This document shows, in pieces, positions 54,517-62,744 of a stretch of 64,000 bases of DNA; the first letter of the stretch is position 1; each line of letters begins with the position of its first letter. Source of the stretch: Chryseobacterium sp. 7 (GTDB lineage: Bacteria; Bacteroidota; Bacteroidia; Flavobacteriales; Weeksellaceae). The notes beneath the pieces were generated by a model. That model searched no databases and was not told the origin of the DNA. It was given only the letters and a program-made list of their open reading frames with translations. Position numbers and translations under genes: made by a program. The stretch is taken from contig NZ_RCCA01000001.1 of the NCBI RefSeq assembly GCF_003663845.1, positions 1,240,001 to 1,304,000 of the forward strand. The letters are read 5' to 3'.

Positions 54517-55779
54517 ATGATGAAAGAGGGAATAAGTTCCTCCGTTTTAGAGCATGTCTATAAAGCGGAGGAACGATTAAAAGATGTAGTGGTAAAAACA
54601 CCTTTGGCTGTCAATAATAATCTGTCAGCGATTTATGATGCGAATATTTATTTTAAAAGAGAAGACCTTCAAAGGGTAAGATCCTATAAAATACGAGGAG
54701 CCTATAATAAGATGGCCTCTATGTCTGAGGAAGAGCTTTCAAAAGGTGTTGTTTGTGCCAGTGCCGGAAATCATGCGCAGGGCGTTGCTTTTGCATGTCA
54801 GACCATGAAGGTCAAAGGAACGATTTTCATGCCTTTGCCTACACCCGGACAAAAACTTGAACAGGTGAAAATGTTCGGAGGAGAATACATAGAGGTTATT
54901 CTTTTCGGAGATACTTTTGACGCCGCAAAAGATGCCGCGATGAGGTTTTGCAAAGACAATAACAGTGTATTTATTCATCCTTTTGATGATCCGGCCATTA
55001 TTGAAGGGCAGGCTACAACAGCACTCGAGATTCTTGAACAGGCAGAAGGTATGGTTGATTATCTTTTTGTTCCGATAGGCGGCGGTGGACTGGCAGCAGG
55101 AGTTTGTACTGTATTTCAGCATTTGTCTCCACAAACCAAAATTATTGGTGTAGAACCTTCCGCAGCAGCAAGCATGAAAAAAGCCCTTGAAAAAGGACAA
55201 CCTGTTCTTCTCGAAAAAATAAGCCGTTTTGTAGACGGAGCAGCAGTACAGAAAGTAGGAGACCTCACTTTTGAACGCTGTAAAAATATCCTTTACGATA
55301 TAGCTACAGTAGATGAAGGACTTGTCTGTGAAACCATATTATCACTGTATAATAAAGATGCTATTGTGGTAGAACCGGCGGGAGCACTTTCTGTAGCCGC
55401 TTTGGAAAAATATAGAGAAGAAATAAAAGGGAAAAATGTAGTGTGTATTATCAGCGGAAGCAATAACGATATTACCCGTATGGAAGAAATCAAGGAAAAG
55501 GCGTTGCTTCATGCAGGGTTAAAACATTATTTCCTGGTCAGATTTCCACAACGTCCCGGAGCATTGAAGGCTTTTGTAATGGATGTTCTTGGCCCTGATG
55601 ATGATATTACCTACTTTGAGTACACTCAAAAAAACTCAAAAGAAAAGGGAATTGCAGTAGTAGGAATTGCTCTGAAACAAAACAAAGATTTCACACCACT
55701 GATCGATAAGATGAAACAATACGATTTTTTTGTCAACTATCTGAACAATGATCCTTCTCTGATGAACCTTCTTATTTAA
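54517..55779 (+). CDS. ilvA: Threonine dehydratase (threonine ammonia-lyase)
   Basis: A 420-residue PLP enzyme converting threonine to 2-oxobutyrate, the entry to isoleucine synthesis. The PLP lysine is in RVRSYKIRGAYNKM, followed by ASAGNHAQGVAFAC, VPIGGGGLAAGVC and IISGSNND. One C-terminal ACT-like regulatory domain (HYFLVRFPQRPGALKAF) suggests isoleucine feedback. Last gene of the ilv operon; leu genes are not in the window. Confidence 0.95.
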   Translation: MMKEGISSSVLEHVYKAEERLKDVVVKTPLAVNNNLSAIYDANIYFKREDLQRVRSYKIRGAYNKMASMSEEELSKGVVCASAGNHAQGVAFACQTMKVKGTIFMPLPTPGQKLEQVKMFGGEYIEVILFGDTFDAAKDAAMRFCKDNNSVFIHPFDDPAIIEGQATTALEILEQAEGMVDYLFVPIGGGGLAAGVCTVFQHLSPQTKIIGVEPSAAASMKKALEKGQPVLLEKISRFVDGAAVQKVGDLTFERCKNILYDIATVDEGLVCETILSLYNKDAIVVEPAGALSVAALEKYREEIKGKNVVCIISGSNNDITRMEEIKEKALLHAGLKHYFLVRFPQRPGALKAFVMDVLGPDDDITYFEYTQKNSKEKGIAVVGIALKQNKDFTPLIDKMKQYDFFVNYLNNDPSLMNLLI

Positions 55780-55793
55780 AAGAATTTAAATTG

Positions 55794-55817
55794 AAAAAAA
55801 GAAATGTTTCTTTTTTT
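55794..55817 (+). terminator. Terminator of the ilv operon
   Basis: AAAAAAAGAAA pairs with TTTCTTTTTTT around a 2-base loop, 15 bases after the ilvA stop. It is AT-rich but well placed. Confidence 0.6.
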
Positions 55818-55878
55818 GACAATATCAAATGACATAAGAAACTGAAGCGTTAAGAAAATGGATTCTGTGAACGTTAAA

Positions 55879-55952
55879 AAAACTCTATTGTTTGAGTGCG
55901 GGGCAACATGTGATTCTAAACATAGACTGTTTCCGCACGAGTTTAGAGTTTT
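55879..55952. repeat. Nested inverted repeat in the ilvA to M28 gap
   Basis: AAAACTCTA / TAGAGTTTT (outer) and GTGCGG / CCGCAC (inner) form nested inverted pairs. Just downstream GTTTCTTTTGCTTCAAGGCAAAAGAAA (56002-56028) is another hairpin of a kind common in flavobacterial intergenic DNA. No ORF was seen. Confidence 0.5.
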
Positions 55953-56050
55953 TAGAGAACAGATTTCATTTTTAGTGGAAGTTTCTAGGTCTTGAATTTT
56001 TGTTTCTTTTGCTTCAAGGCAAAAGAAATATGATTAAATAAAAATATTTT

Positions 56051-56186
56051 TTAAACCATTAGGGATGATTAAGTTTTTAAGAATAGTGAAGGAGAATATC
56101 TTTCTATATTGATTAAGCAGAATGCTTCATTCAAATTAATTTGAACCTTAATCTTCCTTAAATCCTGAATTTATTTTAATGTTTCC
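56051..56186. repeat. MITE-like element, copy 1
   Basis: A stretch of about 136 bases starts TTAAACCATTAGGGATGATT and shares most of its sequence, in the same orientation, with 56308-56447, including AATGCTTCATTCAAATT. Its right end is degenerate (TTTTAATGTTTCCAA). No ORF. Confidence 0.6.
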
Positions 56187-56255
56187 AAATCATATAATCA
56201 TATTCAATATTAAATTATTTCGTTTTAAAAACAGATTCTAAAAACACAATGACGA

Positions 56256-56284
56256 AAAAAGCTTCACAATCTGTGAAGCTTTTT
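56256..56284. terminator. Terminator-like hairpin between the two MITE-like copies
   Basis: AAAAAGCTTCACA pairs with TGTGAAGCTTTTT around a 3-base loop. It has A- and T-runs on both sides; which gene it serves is unclear, perhaps the M28 peptidase on the minus strand. Confidence 0.7.
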
Positions 56285-56307
56285 ATTTTTTGCAGAATGA
56301 AAATTAT

Positions 56308-56447
56308 TTTAAACCATTAAGATTGATTAAGTTTTTAAGAAAGGTTAAGGATAATATCTTTCGATATTGATTAAGCCGAATGCTTCATTCAAATTCGTTT
56401 GAATCTTAATTTTCCTTACAACCTAAACTCTTCTTAATGGTTCAATT
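56308..56447. repeat. MITE-like element, copy 2
   Basis: About 140 bases with terminal inverted repeats AACCATTAAGA (56312-56322) and TCTTAATGGTT (56432-56442). An inner palindrome TTCAAATTCGTTTGAA occurs near the middle. It ends 15 bases from the M28 peptidase stop. No ORF; it looks like a non-autonomous repeat. Confidence 0.65.
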
Positions 56448-56461
56448 TTTTTTAGTATTGT

Positions 56462-57931
56462 TTATCTTTCAAGCGAAAAATTCGAAATTACTTTCGGACG
56501 TTCTGCTTCATTAGCTACTTTCCAGGATGTTCTGTACATCCATTCGGTCATTTTATACAGCTTTTTGTAATTGATATTTTCAGATTCATCCTGTGGGGTA
56601 TGGTACTGATCATGCAATACACTCGTGAAGAATATCGCTGGAATTCCGATTTTAGCATAGGGAAGATGATCGCTTCTGAAATAGAAATATTCTGCATGGC
56701 TTGGAGAATCCCAATCTTTCAGGTATTTGAATTTTGTACTTTCGTTATTGGCATCTTCAGCCATTTTTACAAGCTCTTCAGAATTTTTGTGTGGAGCATT
56801 TCCTCCTAATAAAGCAGCTTCATTATTATCATTTCTCCCAATCATATCGCCGTTCAGAACAGCTGCAATTTTTTCTTTCGGAACAACAGGATGGGCTGCA
56901 TGCCATCTTGAACCTAACAATCCTCTTTCTTCAGCACCATGGAAAACAAACAGAATACTTCTTTTTCCCGGCTGTTTTTTATATGCTCTGGCCATAGCCA
57001 ACATGGCAACACAGGTACTTGCATTATCATCAGCACCGTTGTAGATGGTGTCGTTTTTTACCGGATGTCTGATCCCATCATGATCCTGATGTCCGCTCAG
57101 CAAAACATATTCGTTTTTAAGCACAGGATCTGTACCTTCTATTTTTCCGATTATATTCACTGATGGATATTTGTAGGTTTCAGTGATCAGGTTCAGAGAA
57201 GCTTTGGGATTGTTTTTTACCCAGGCTGCATTTTCTCTTTTAATCCATAAAACAGGAATATTATTCGTGATTTTTTCTCTTAATCCTTCCACGCCGTAGC
57301 TTCCTCTTGTCATTTGGGGCAGTACTTCTATCCAGCTTTTTTCCGAAGTATCATCGGTGATGAAAATAATAGCTTTTGCTCCCAGCTGAAAAGCTTTATC
57401 GTAATATTTATTTCTTACGAATCCAGGATATCTTCTTACAAAAAGAGTCATATCCTTAGAAATATTTTTGTCAGAAGCGTTTACCGCAAGAACTTTTCCT
57501 TTGATGTTTAATTTAGCCAGATCTTCAGGTTCTGCATTTCCGGCATACACTATTTCAGCATCTACAGAAGCATTTACGGGTTCAGCAACAAGAAAATCCT
57601 TCCATAATTTCAGATTTGTATCTCCAATTTTCAGGCTGCTTTGCGGAATAATCTGATGTCTGTATATATCAAAAAACTGGAAAAAAGTTCCGTTATCCCC
57701 GGCAGGTTTCATTCCTGCTTCTTTGGCTTTGTCGGCCAGCCACATAGAAACCTTCAATTCATCCAGTGTTCCGGCTTCACGTCCCCAGAACTGGTCTGCA
57801 GCAAGCTGATACATATCGGTACGAAGATCTGCTTCTTTGATGGCAGAAACCAAAGGCTTCTTATAGTTCTGAGCGCTTGCAAAGGCAAATAAGAAGAGCC
57901 CGAGCAAAGAAAAAACATAATTTTTATTCAT
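56462..57931 (-). CDS. M28-family exported aminopeptidase
   Basis: A 489-residue zinc peptidase with signal peptide MNKNYVFSLLGLFLFAFASA. A protease-associated insert covers roughly residues 120-250. Metal ligands are visible: LLSGHQDHDG, YNGADDNASTC, VFHGAEERGLLGS, LNGDMIGRND and LHDQYHTPQDESENINYKK. It probably removes N-terminal residues from peptides outside the inner membrane. Terminated in a repeat-rich gap. Confidence 0.92.
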   Translation of the reverse strand: MNKNYVFSLLGLFLFAFASAQNYKKPLVSAIKEADLRTDMYQLAADQFWGREAGTLDELKVSMWLADKAKEAGMKPAGDNGTFFQFFDIYRHQIIPQSSLKIGDTNLKLWKDFLVAEPVNASVDAEIVYAGNAEPEDLAKLNIKGKVLAVNASDKNISKDMTLFVRRYPGFVRNKYYDKAFQLGAKAIIFITDDTSEKSWIEVLPQMTRGSYGVEGLREKITNNIPVLWIKRENAAWVKNNPKASLNLITETYKYPSVNIIGKIEGTDPVLKNEYVLLSGHQDHDGIRHPVKNDTIYNGADDNASTCVAMLAMARAYKKQPGKRSILFVFHGAEERGLLGSRWHAAHPVVPKEKIAAVLNGDMIGRNDNNEAALLGGNAPHKNSEELVKMAEDANNESTKFKYLKDWDSPSHAEYFYFRSDHLPYAKIGIPAIFFTSVLHDQYHTPQDESENINYKKLYKMTEWMYRTSWKVANEAERPKVISNFSLER

Positions 57932-57939
57932 AAGAACTC

Positions 57940-58176
57940 TTAATTGAAGTTAGCCAATTTCTCTGAGAACTGTTTTGAAAACTCTTTTCTGTCTTCTTCC
58001 AGTTTTTCCTGTGCAGAAGGTAAAATATAAGTAAAAAGGATCTTGTCTTCATTGTCTAAAAAGATGATTTCCTTTTCATTTCCATCAATCATCTGTGAGA
58101 AAATCTCCCACATCGGAGTATCTTTTAATTTTAATAATTCAAAAAACTGTTCTGCTTTGATTTCGATTTTCTGCAT
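57940..58176 (-). CDS. Conserved-looking small protein, 78 residues
   Basis: A small acidic, soluble protein beginning MQKIEIKAEQFFELLKLKDT, with strands IIFLDNEDKILFTYIL and a Lys/Glu-rich C-terminal helix. No known domain was recognised. It lies 8 bases upstream of the M28 peptidase on the same strand, so they are probably cotranscribed. Confidence 0.6.
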   Translation of the reverse strand: MQKIEIKAEQFFELLKLKDTPMWEIFSQMIDGNEKEIIFLDNEDKILFTYILPSAQEKLEEDRKEFSKQFSEKLANFN

Positions 58177-58246
58177 GTTCTATATATTATCGGTAAAAAT
58201 TTCTGAATTGTGATTCAAAAATAAAGATTTTGTTTTTTCCTGACGA

Positions 58247-60646
58247 CTAAAACTCAAGAAACTTAAGCTTAAACTGGATGGCAAAGTTTTCTCTGAAATG
58301 AGGTGTTGCATAATAACCCACTCTGTAGAAGAGTCCCAGATTAAAATAGCTGGAAAGAAAATTGTTCCATTCCAAACCTACTTCCTGATACAGGTGATCC
58401 AGTTTTCTGAACTTAAACTGATGGTATTCCGGATACCTCATATCTCCAATGGTTCCTCGGAAGACAAAATCAAAGCTGGAAATATTATGTCCGAAACTTT
58501 TTAAATACCATGGAAGTTTATGCGTAAAGTAATACGCTACAAATCTGTCATTATAGTATTTTCCACCTTCCAGCGTTGCAAAACCAAGATAAGAAGTAAG
58601 GTTAAAATTAAAATCTTTACCGGGAGAAGCCAGTCCATTCATCGTAAAGTTTTTCCAGATAGGCGCTCCACCCAGAACCAGACCTCCGTACAGACGGAAA
58701 CCTGTAGTCCCGATTGGTGTTTTGAAATTGTGAACAAACAGCGCATCAAAACGGGAATAACTAAAGTCTCCCTGCAATATTTTATAACTCTGCTCATAAT
58801 TAAAATAGAGCTCAGGGTATTTCTGATCAATCAGAGATTTCCCCTGTGGAGTCATGATATTGGTAGAATTCGGAGAATATTTTAAAGTGAAAAGCGTGTT
58901 GAAATTTCGGTAAGAAGTTCCTCTGTCTCTGAACTGGTAATCGAATTCTGCTTCTTCTGTATTTCTTCTTACGGCAAGGGCAACAGTAAGTCCGTTAGTA
59001 ACATCGTTCAGATAAGATAATGACATTCCTCTGAAGTGAAAGTAACGGTCATTGTTTAGATTATTCCCGAAATTCATCATTCTCATCTTGAAATTCCAAA
59101 GCTTTCTGTTGAATTCCCCCGAAGCTGTTACATCATCATACACCTCAAATCTGAAAAATGAGTTTTTCTCCAGGGTGGTTTTCATATCAAGCCCCATTCC
59201 GTACTTCCATTTTCTGTCTTTCACACCGTATGCAAAATAATAGTCCGGTGAAAAATAGGGGTTGAAATTTTCATTCAGCTTGGCTTTTAACCCTAACCTA
59301 AAACCTTCATAGGAGTTATAATTCACAATTTCATCTACTGCAAAGTCTACAGATCCTACTCTGATCTGTCCGTTCAGTAATCCTGATAAAATTTGCGCTT
59401 TGGTGTCAATTTTATATTTTTTACCTAAACTGTCTATCGTTTTATAGGTGTTTTGCTCCCGGTCGGTAAGAGGATCTGTCCTGTACTGATCCAGAGAATG
59501 GCCGTCAATATTTTTTACAGAAAAAGTATAGCCTTTGAAGTCTTTGGGATCCTCTTCAATAGGGGTTTCGAAATCAAAATATTTAGAGGTAAGGAAAGCG
59601 TAAGTACCAAAGCTTTTTTTGTCCTTTTTATCATCGGAATGTATTTTGTCATCCATAGCCATTTTACCCATTTTAAGCTTGGCTTTTTCGTGGGCAAGGA
59701 ACCATTTGTTATTGTAAAACACCCAGGTACTGGTGATAATTCCGTCGTTTTTATTTTTACTGAAATTTTCAATTTTTTTGAGTCCGTAGGTTTCGGTATC
59801 AATATAAATGGCACCGTTATACTTTCGTTTTCTGTCAGGTTTTTTATAATTCACTTCTCGGAAACGGATCACAAAGTTTTTTCTCCCGTCCAGAGTAACG
59901 GTATCTGAAAGGAAAAACCTGTACAAACCTCTGTTTTCAGGCTTTATCTGTTCCGGAACAACATCCCTGTTACTTTGCTGAAGAGCGATCATTTCGTAGA
60001 TAGGCTGTTTCAGTCCGGAAATTCTGTTGTCCAGGATATTGATCTTTTCCCCATATTTTTTGGAGTATAAAAACTCCTGCGCTCTTTCCCAAAGGAAGAG
60101 TTTGCTTTTTGAAAATATCTTCCTGGCGTTGATGTTATTCAGAGAGTCTTTTTCTCTTTTTTTCTTGAAAATATTGAGATCATTGAAATACTGATTAAAC
60201 TGGGAAAGGCTGTCTTCATCAATATCCAGAGAGATTTTTTCATAGGATTTATAAGAATAGGATCCTAAGCTTTTGGGTGAGTTTTCGTGAAATAGTTTAT
60301 TGACTTTTCTCAGAATTTCCAAGGCTCTGGGATCACTTTTATTTTCAATCACTACGGTCTCAATATCTGTAGTTTTCGATGCTTTTTTGAGCAGGGAAAC
60401 TTCCATGCTGCTTTCTACGTTAATGTTTTCTTTCTGGTAAGAACCTGCATCAATATCAATGCTTCTGCACCCTGTTTTGAATTCCAGAATGCCCTGTTGA
60501 TCAGTATATCCAATGACGGTATTGTCACAGGATATTTTAGCATTATAAACAGGTTTTTGAGTGGCGTCATCCACAACCTTAATTTTTGATTGTGAATACC
60601 CCAAAAAGCTGAGTAGAAAAAATAATAACAGTAATTCCCTTTTCAT
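58247..60646 (-). CDS. DUF5686/carboxypeptidase-like outer-membrane protein
   Basis: A 799-residue exported protein (signal MKRELLLLFFLLSFLGYSQS). Residues 22-90 form a carboxypeptidase-D regulatory-like domain (VVDDATQKPVYNAKISCDNT). The rest is DUF5686: SDPRALEILRKVNKLFHENS, SYSYKSYEKISLDID, then a long beta-rich part ending FAIQFKLKFLEF, a C-terminal strand of an outer-membrane barrel. Common in Bacteroidota; role unknown. Confidence 0.88.
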   Translation of the reverse strand: MKRELLLLFFLLSFLGYSQSKIKVVDDATQKPVYNAKISCDNTVIGYTDQQGILEFKTGCRSIDIDAGSYQKENINVESSMEVSLLKKASKTTDIETVVIENKSDPRALEILRKVNKLFHENSPKSLGSYSYKSYEKISLDIDEDSLSQFNQYFNDLNIFKKKREKDSLNNINARKIFSKSKLFLWERAQEFLYSKKYGEKINILDNRISGLKQPIYEMIALQQSNRDVVPEQIKPENRGLYRFFLSDTVTLDGRKNFVIRFREVNYKKPDRKRKYNGAIYIDTETYGLKKIENFSKNKNDGIITSTWVFYNNKWFLAHEKAKLKMGKMAMDDKIHSDDKKDKKSFGTYAFLTSKYFDFETPIEEDPKDFKGYTFSVKNIDGHSLDQYRTDPLTDREQNTYKTIDSLGKKYKIDTKAQILSGLLNGQIRVGSVDFAVDEIVNYNSYEGFRLGLKAKLNENFNPYFSPDYYFAYGVKDRKWKYGMGLDMKTTLEKNSFFRFEVYDDVTASGEFNRKLWNFKMRMMNFGNNLNNDRYFHFRGMSLSYLNDVTNGLTVALAVRRNTEEAEFDYQFRDRGTSYRNFNTLFTLKYSPNSTNIMTPQGKSLIDQKYPELYFNYEQSYKILQGDFSYSRFDALFVHNFKTPIGTTGFRLYGGLVLGGAPIWKNFTMNGLASPGKDFNFNLTSYLGFATLEGGKYYNDRFVAYYFTHKLPWYLKSFGHNISSFDFVFRGTIGDMRYPEYHQFKFRKLDHLYQEVGLEWNNFLSSYFNLGLFYRVGYYATPHFRENFAIQFKLKFLEF

Positions 60647-60811
60647 GTAAAAAAACTAGGTCAAAATTAATAATATTTATTCTTGTAAAAAAGTTTTTAA
60701 CAGAGTATAACATTGATTTAATCTAATGTTTTTATGGATTTTTCTCTGATAAAACTGTATAGAAAATTTACTCAGATAGTCTTCCTGTTTTTACTTTAAA
60801 TTCCAAATAAA

Positions 60812-60843
60812 AAAACTCCTGAAGAGATGGTTTTCAGGAGTTT
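60812..60843 (-). terminator. Terminator after the di-haem peroxidase gene
   Basis: AAACTCCTGAA pairs with TTCAGGAGTTT; on the minus strand it is followed by T residues, 23 bases after the peroxidase stop. Confidence 0.8.
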
Positions 60844-60865
60844 CAATTGTTTGTTAAAGAATGAC

Positions 60866-62680
60866 TTAATGATCGTTCAGCGCTTTCATAAACTCAATAA
60901 TATCGTCTATTTCCTTATCGGTAAGCTGTAATGGGGCATCAGAAAGTGTTTGATTCTCTACTTTAAATCCAAAAGCTTTTCCACCGCCTTTGTTGTAGAA
61001 ATTCATAACTTCTTTTAACGTTTTGTACCCTCCGTTGTGCATATATGGTGCGGTTTTATGAATATTTCTAAGGGTTGGCGTTTTGAAGGAATGCTGTAAC
61101 GAAGGAACTGTTTCATGGAATTTTCCTCTTCCCGGATCATTATCAAATATTTTGTTTTCTCCATTCAAAGCCACTCCAAGTATTTCCTGTTCTGTTTTCT
61201 TGAAGTTTGGAGGAACGGTACCGTTGAATAAAGGAACAAAATGGCAAATTGCACATTGGGCTTTTCCTATAAAAAGATTAAAACCACGCTGTTGATTTTC
61301 CGTCATCGCCGATTTGTTTCCTCTCATATATTCATCAAAATCTGAATTGAATTTTGCGAGAGAACGGATATAGGTTGCCAGTACATTCTGCAGCTGCCAA
61401 ACCTCAGTTTTTGGAGAATGGTAGATTTTTTTGAATGCCGTCTGGTATTTTTTATCCTCATTGATTTTGGCAAGAATGACATTCAGATCACCGTGCATTT
61501 CTTCTTTATTGGAAATCACATCAGAACTTTGCCCTTCCAGATCATCCTTTCTCATATCCCAAAACTGGCCATGCTGATAACCTGCATAGTTGAGTGAAGG
61601 CGTATTTCTTGGCAGTTCAGAATTTTCGAGAGACATGGCCTTAGCGAGTCCGTCTGTAAAGGCTTTTTCAGGAATATGGCATGTGGCACAGCTTCGGTTG
61701 TTGCTGTTCGATAAAATTTTATCATTAAAAAGCTGATGCCCAAGAGCAGCCTTTTCTTCAGAATATGCATATTCTTTCCCGGGAGTGAAGGCGTTAGGAT
61801 TAAAAGCATTTTTAGAGAAAAAAGTAGCTGCATTTTTGTTTAAAGCTGTCGTGACTTCTACATCCGGAATGTTCTCCTGATTTTTAAAATCAAGCATCAG
61901 AGCAGTGATTTTATTCAAGTAGTCAGGGATAAAATTGACATAATCAAACGTATTTTTGTCTGTGTTTTTCTTCAGGATTTTAATGGCTGAGTTGATTTCT
62001 GCAACAATACTTTTTAAAGCCTTATCTTTTGACTTGTCTGTTGAAATTTGTTCCAGTATTTCTTGAATTCCTTCCAGAGAAGAAGGTATTTCCTGTAAAA
62101 ATGTTCCCGAAACAGGTGTGTCAAAACCTGCAATTCCTAAGCTGGAAATTCTGAAAGTTTCCTGTCTTAAAGCATCAAAAACCTGATCTTTACTAACGGT
62201 AATAACCTGAAAGTTGGTTGCTATTGTATTGCTTTTATTGATGAGCTTATTAAGCATTCTGATCACTTCCTCTTTATTTCGTTTCTCATAAGGATACAAC
62301 ATCTCTTCCAAAACCTGTAATCCTTCCGGTTCTATTTCGGTGTGTTCATCCATTTCTATTTCAGGAAGGGCTGGCCCATTGATAAACCTCGCTGAGTGGG
62401 GCAGAAAATATTCTACAGCCCATTCCATCTTTTTATAGGTTTTTCGGATATCTTCAAATTTTTCCTGTAGGAGTTTTTCATCAGAATCTTTAGAGACCAG
62501 AGTTTTCAGTTCATTGATTTGCTTTTCGAAATCAGTATTGGTTTTGATAATCCTGTCTTTTACAGAACCAAGATCTTCATACACAGGCTGCTGCTTATCA
62601 TTTTTACAATAATAAAGGGTGAAAAGTGCTGCTGCACAGTATAACAAAAGGAGTATCGGGTATTTTGAAAGCTTACTCAT
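60866..62680 (-). CDS. Di-haem cytochrome-c peroxidase with N-terminal helical domain
   Basis: A 604-residue exported protein with an N-terminal signal/anchor. Residues 25-290 are helical and contain HSARFINGPALPEIEMDEHT and EPEGLQVLEEMLYP, resembling imelysin-like domains. The C-terminal half is a MauG/CcpA-type peroxidase with two CxxCH haem sites (SCATCHIPEKAFTDG and QCAICHFVPLFNG) and MHNGGYKTLKEVMNFYNKGG. It reduces peroxide or oxidises an unknown periplasmic substrate. It is downstream of the PhoX-like gene on the same strand. Confidence 0.9.
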   Translation of the reverse strand: MSKLSKYPILLLLYCAAALFTLYYCKNDKQQPVYEDLGSVKDRIIKTNTDFEKQINELKTLVSKDSDEKLLQEKFEDIRKTYKKMEWAVEYFLPHSARFINGPALPEIEMDEHTEIEPEGLQVLEEMLYPYEKRNKEEVIRMLNKLINKSNTIATNFQVITVSKDQVFDALRQETFRISSLGIAGFDTPVSGTFLQEIPSSLEGIQEILEQISTDKSKDKALKSIVAEINSAIKILKKNTDKNTFDYVNFIPDYLNKITALMLDFKNQENIPDVEVTTALNKNAATFFSKNAFNPNAFTPGKEYAYSEEKAALGHQLFNDKILSNSNNRSCATCHIPEKAFTDGLAKAMSLENSELPRNTPSLNYAGYQHGQFWDMRKDDLEGQSSDVISNKEEMHGDLNVILAKINEDKKYQTAFKKIYHSPKTEVWQLQNVLATYIRSLAKFNSDFDEYMRGNKSAMTENQQRGFNLFIGKAQCAICHFVPLFNGTVPPNFKKTEQEILGVALNGENKIFDNDPGRGKFHETVPSLQHSFKTPTLRNIHKTAPYMHNGGYKTLKEVMNFYNKGGGKAFGFKVENQTLSDAPLQLTDKEIDDIIEFMKALNDH

Positions 62681-62692
62681 AGGTATGAAAAA

Positions 62693-62718
62693 GTATCAAC
62701 AGAGATTTCTATTGATAC
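62693..62718 (-). terminator. Hairpin between the PhoX-like and peroxidase genes
   Basis: GTATCAA pairs with TTGATAC over a 12-base loop and is followed on the minus strand by TTTTTC. It may reduce read-through into the peroxidase gene. Confidence 0.55.
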
Positions 62719-62744
62719 CTTAATTTGATATGAAGGAATTAAAA

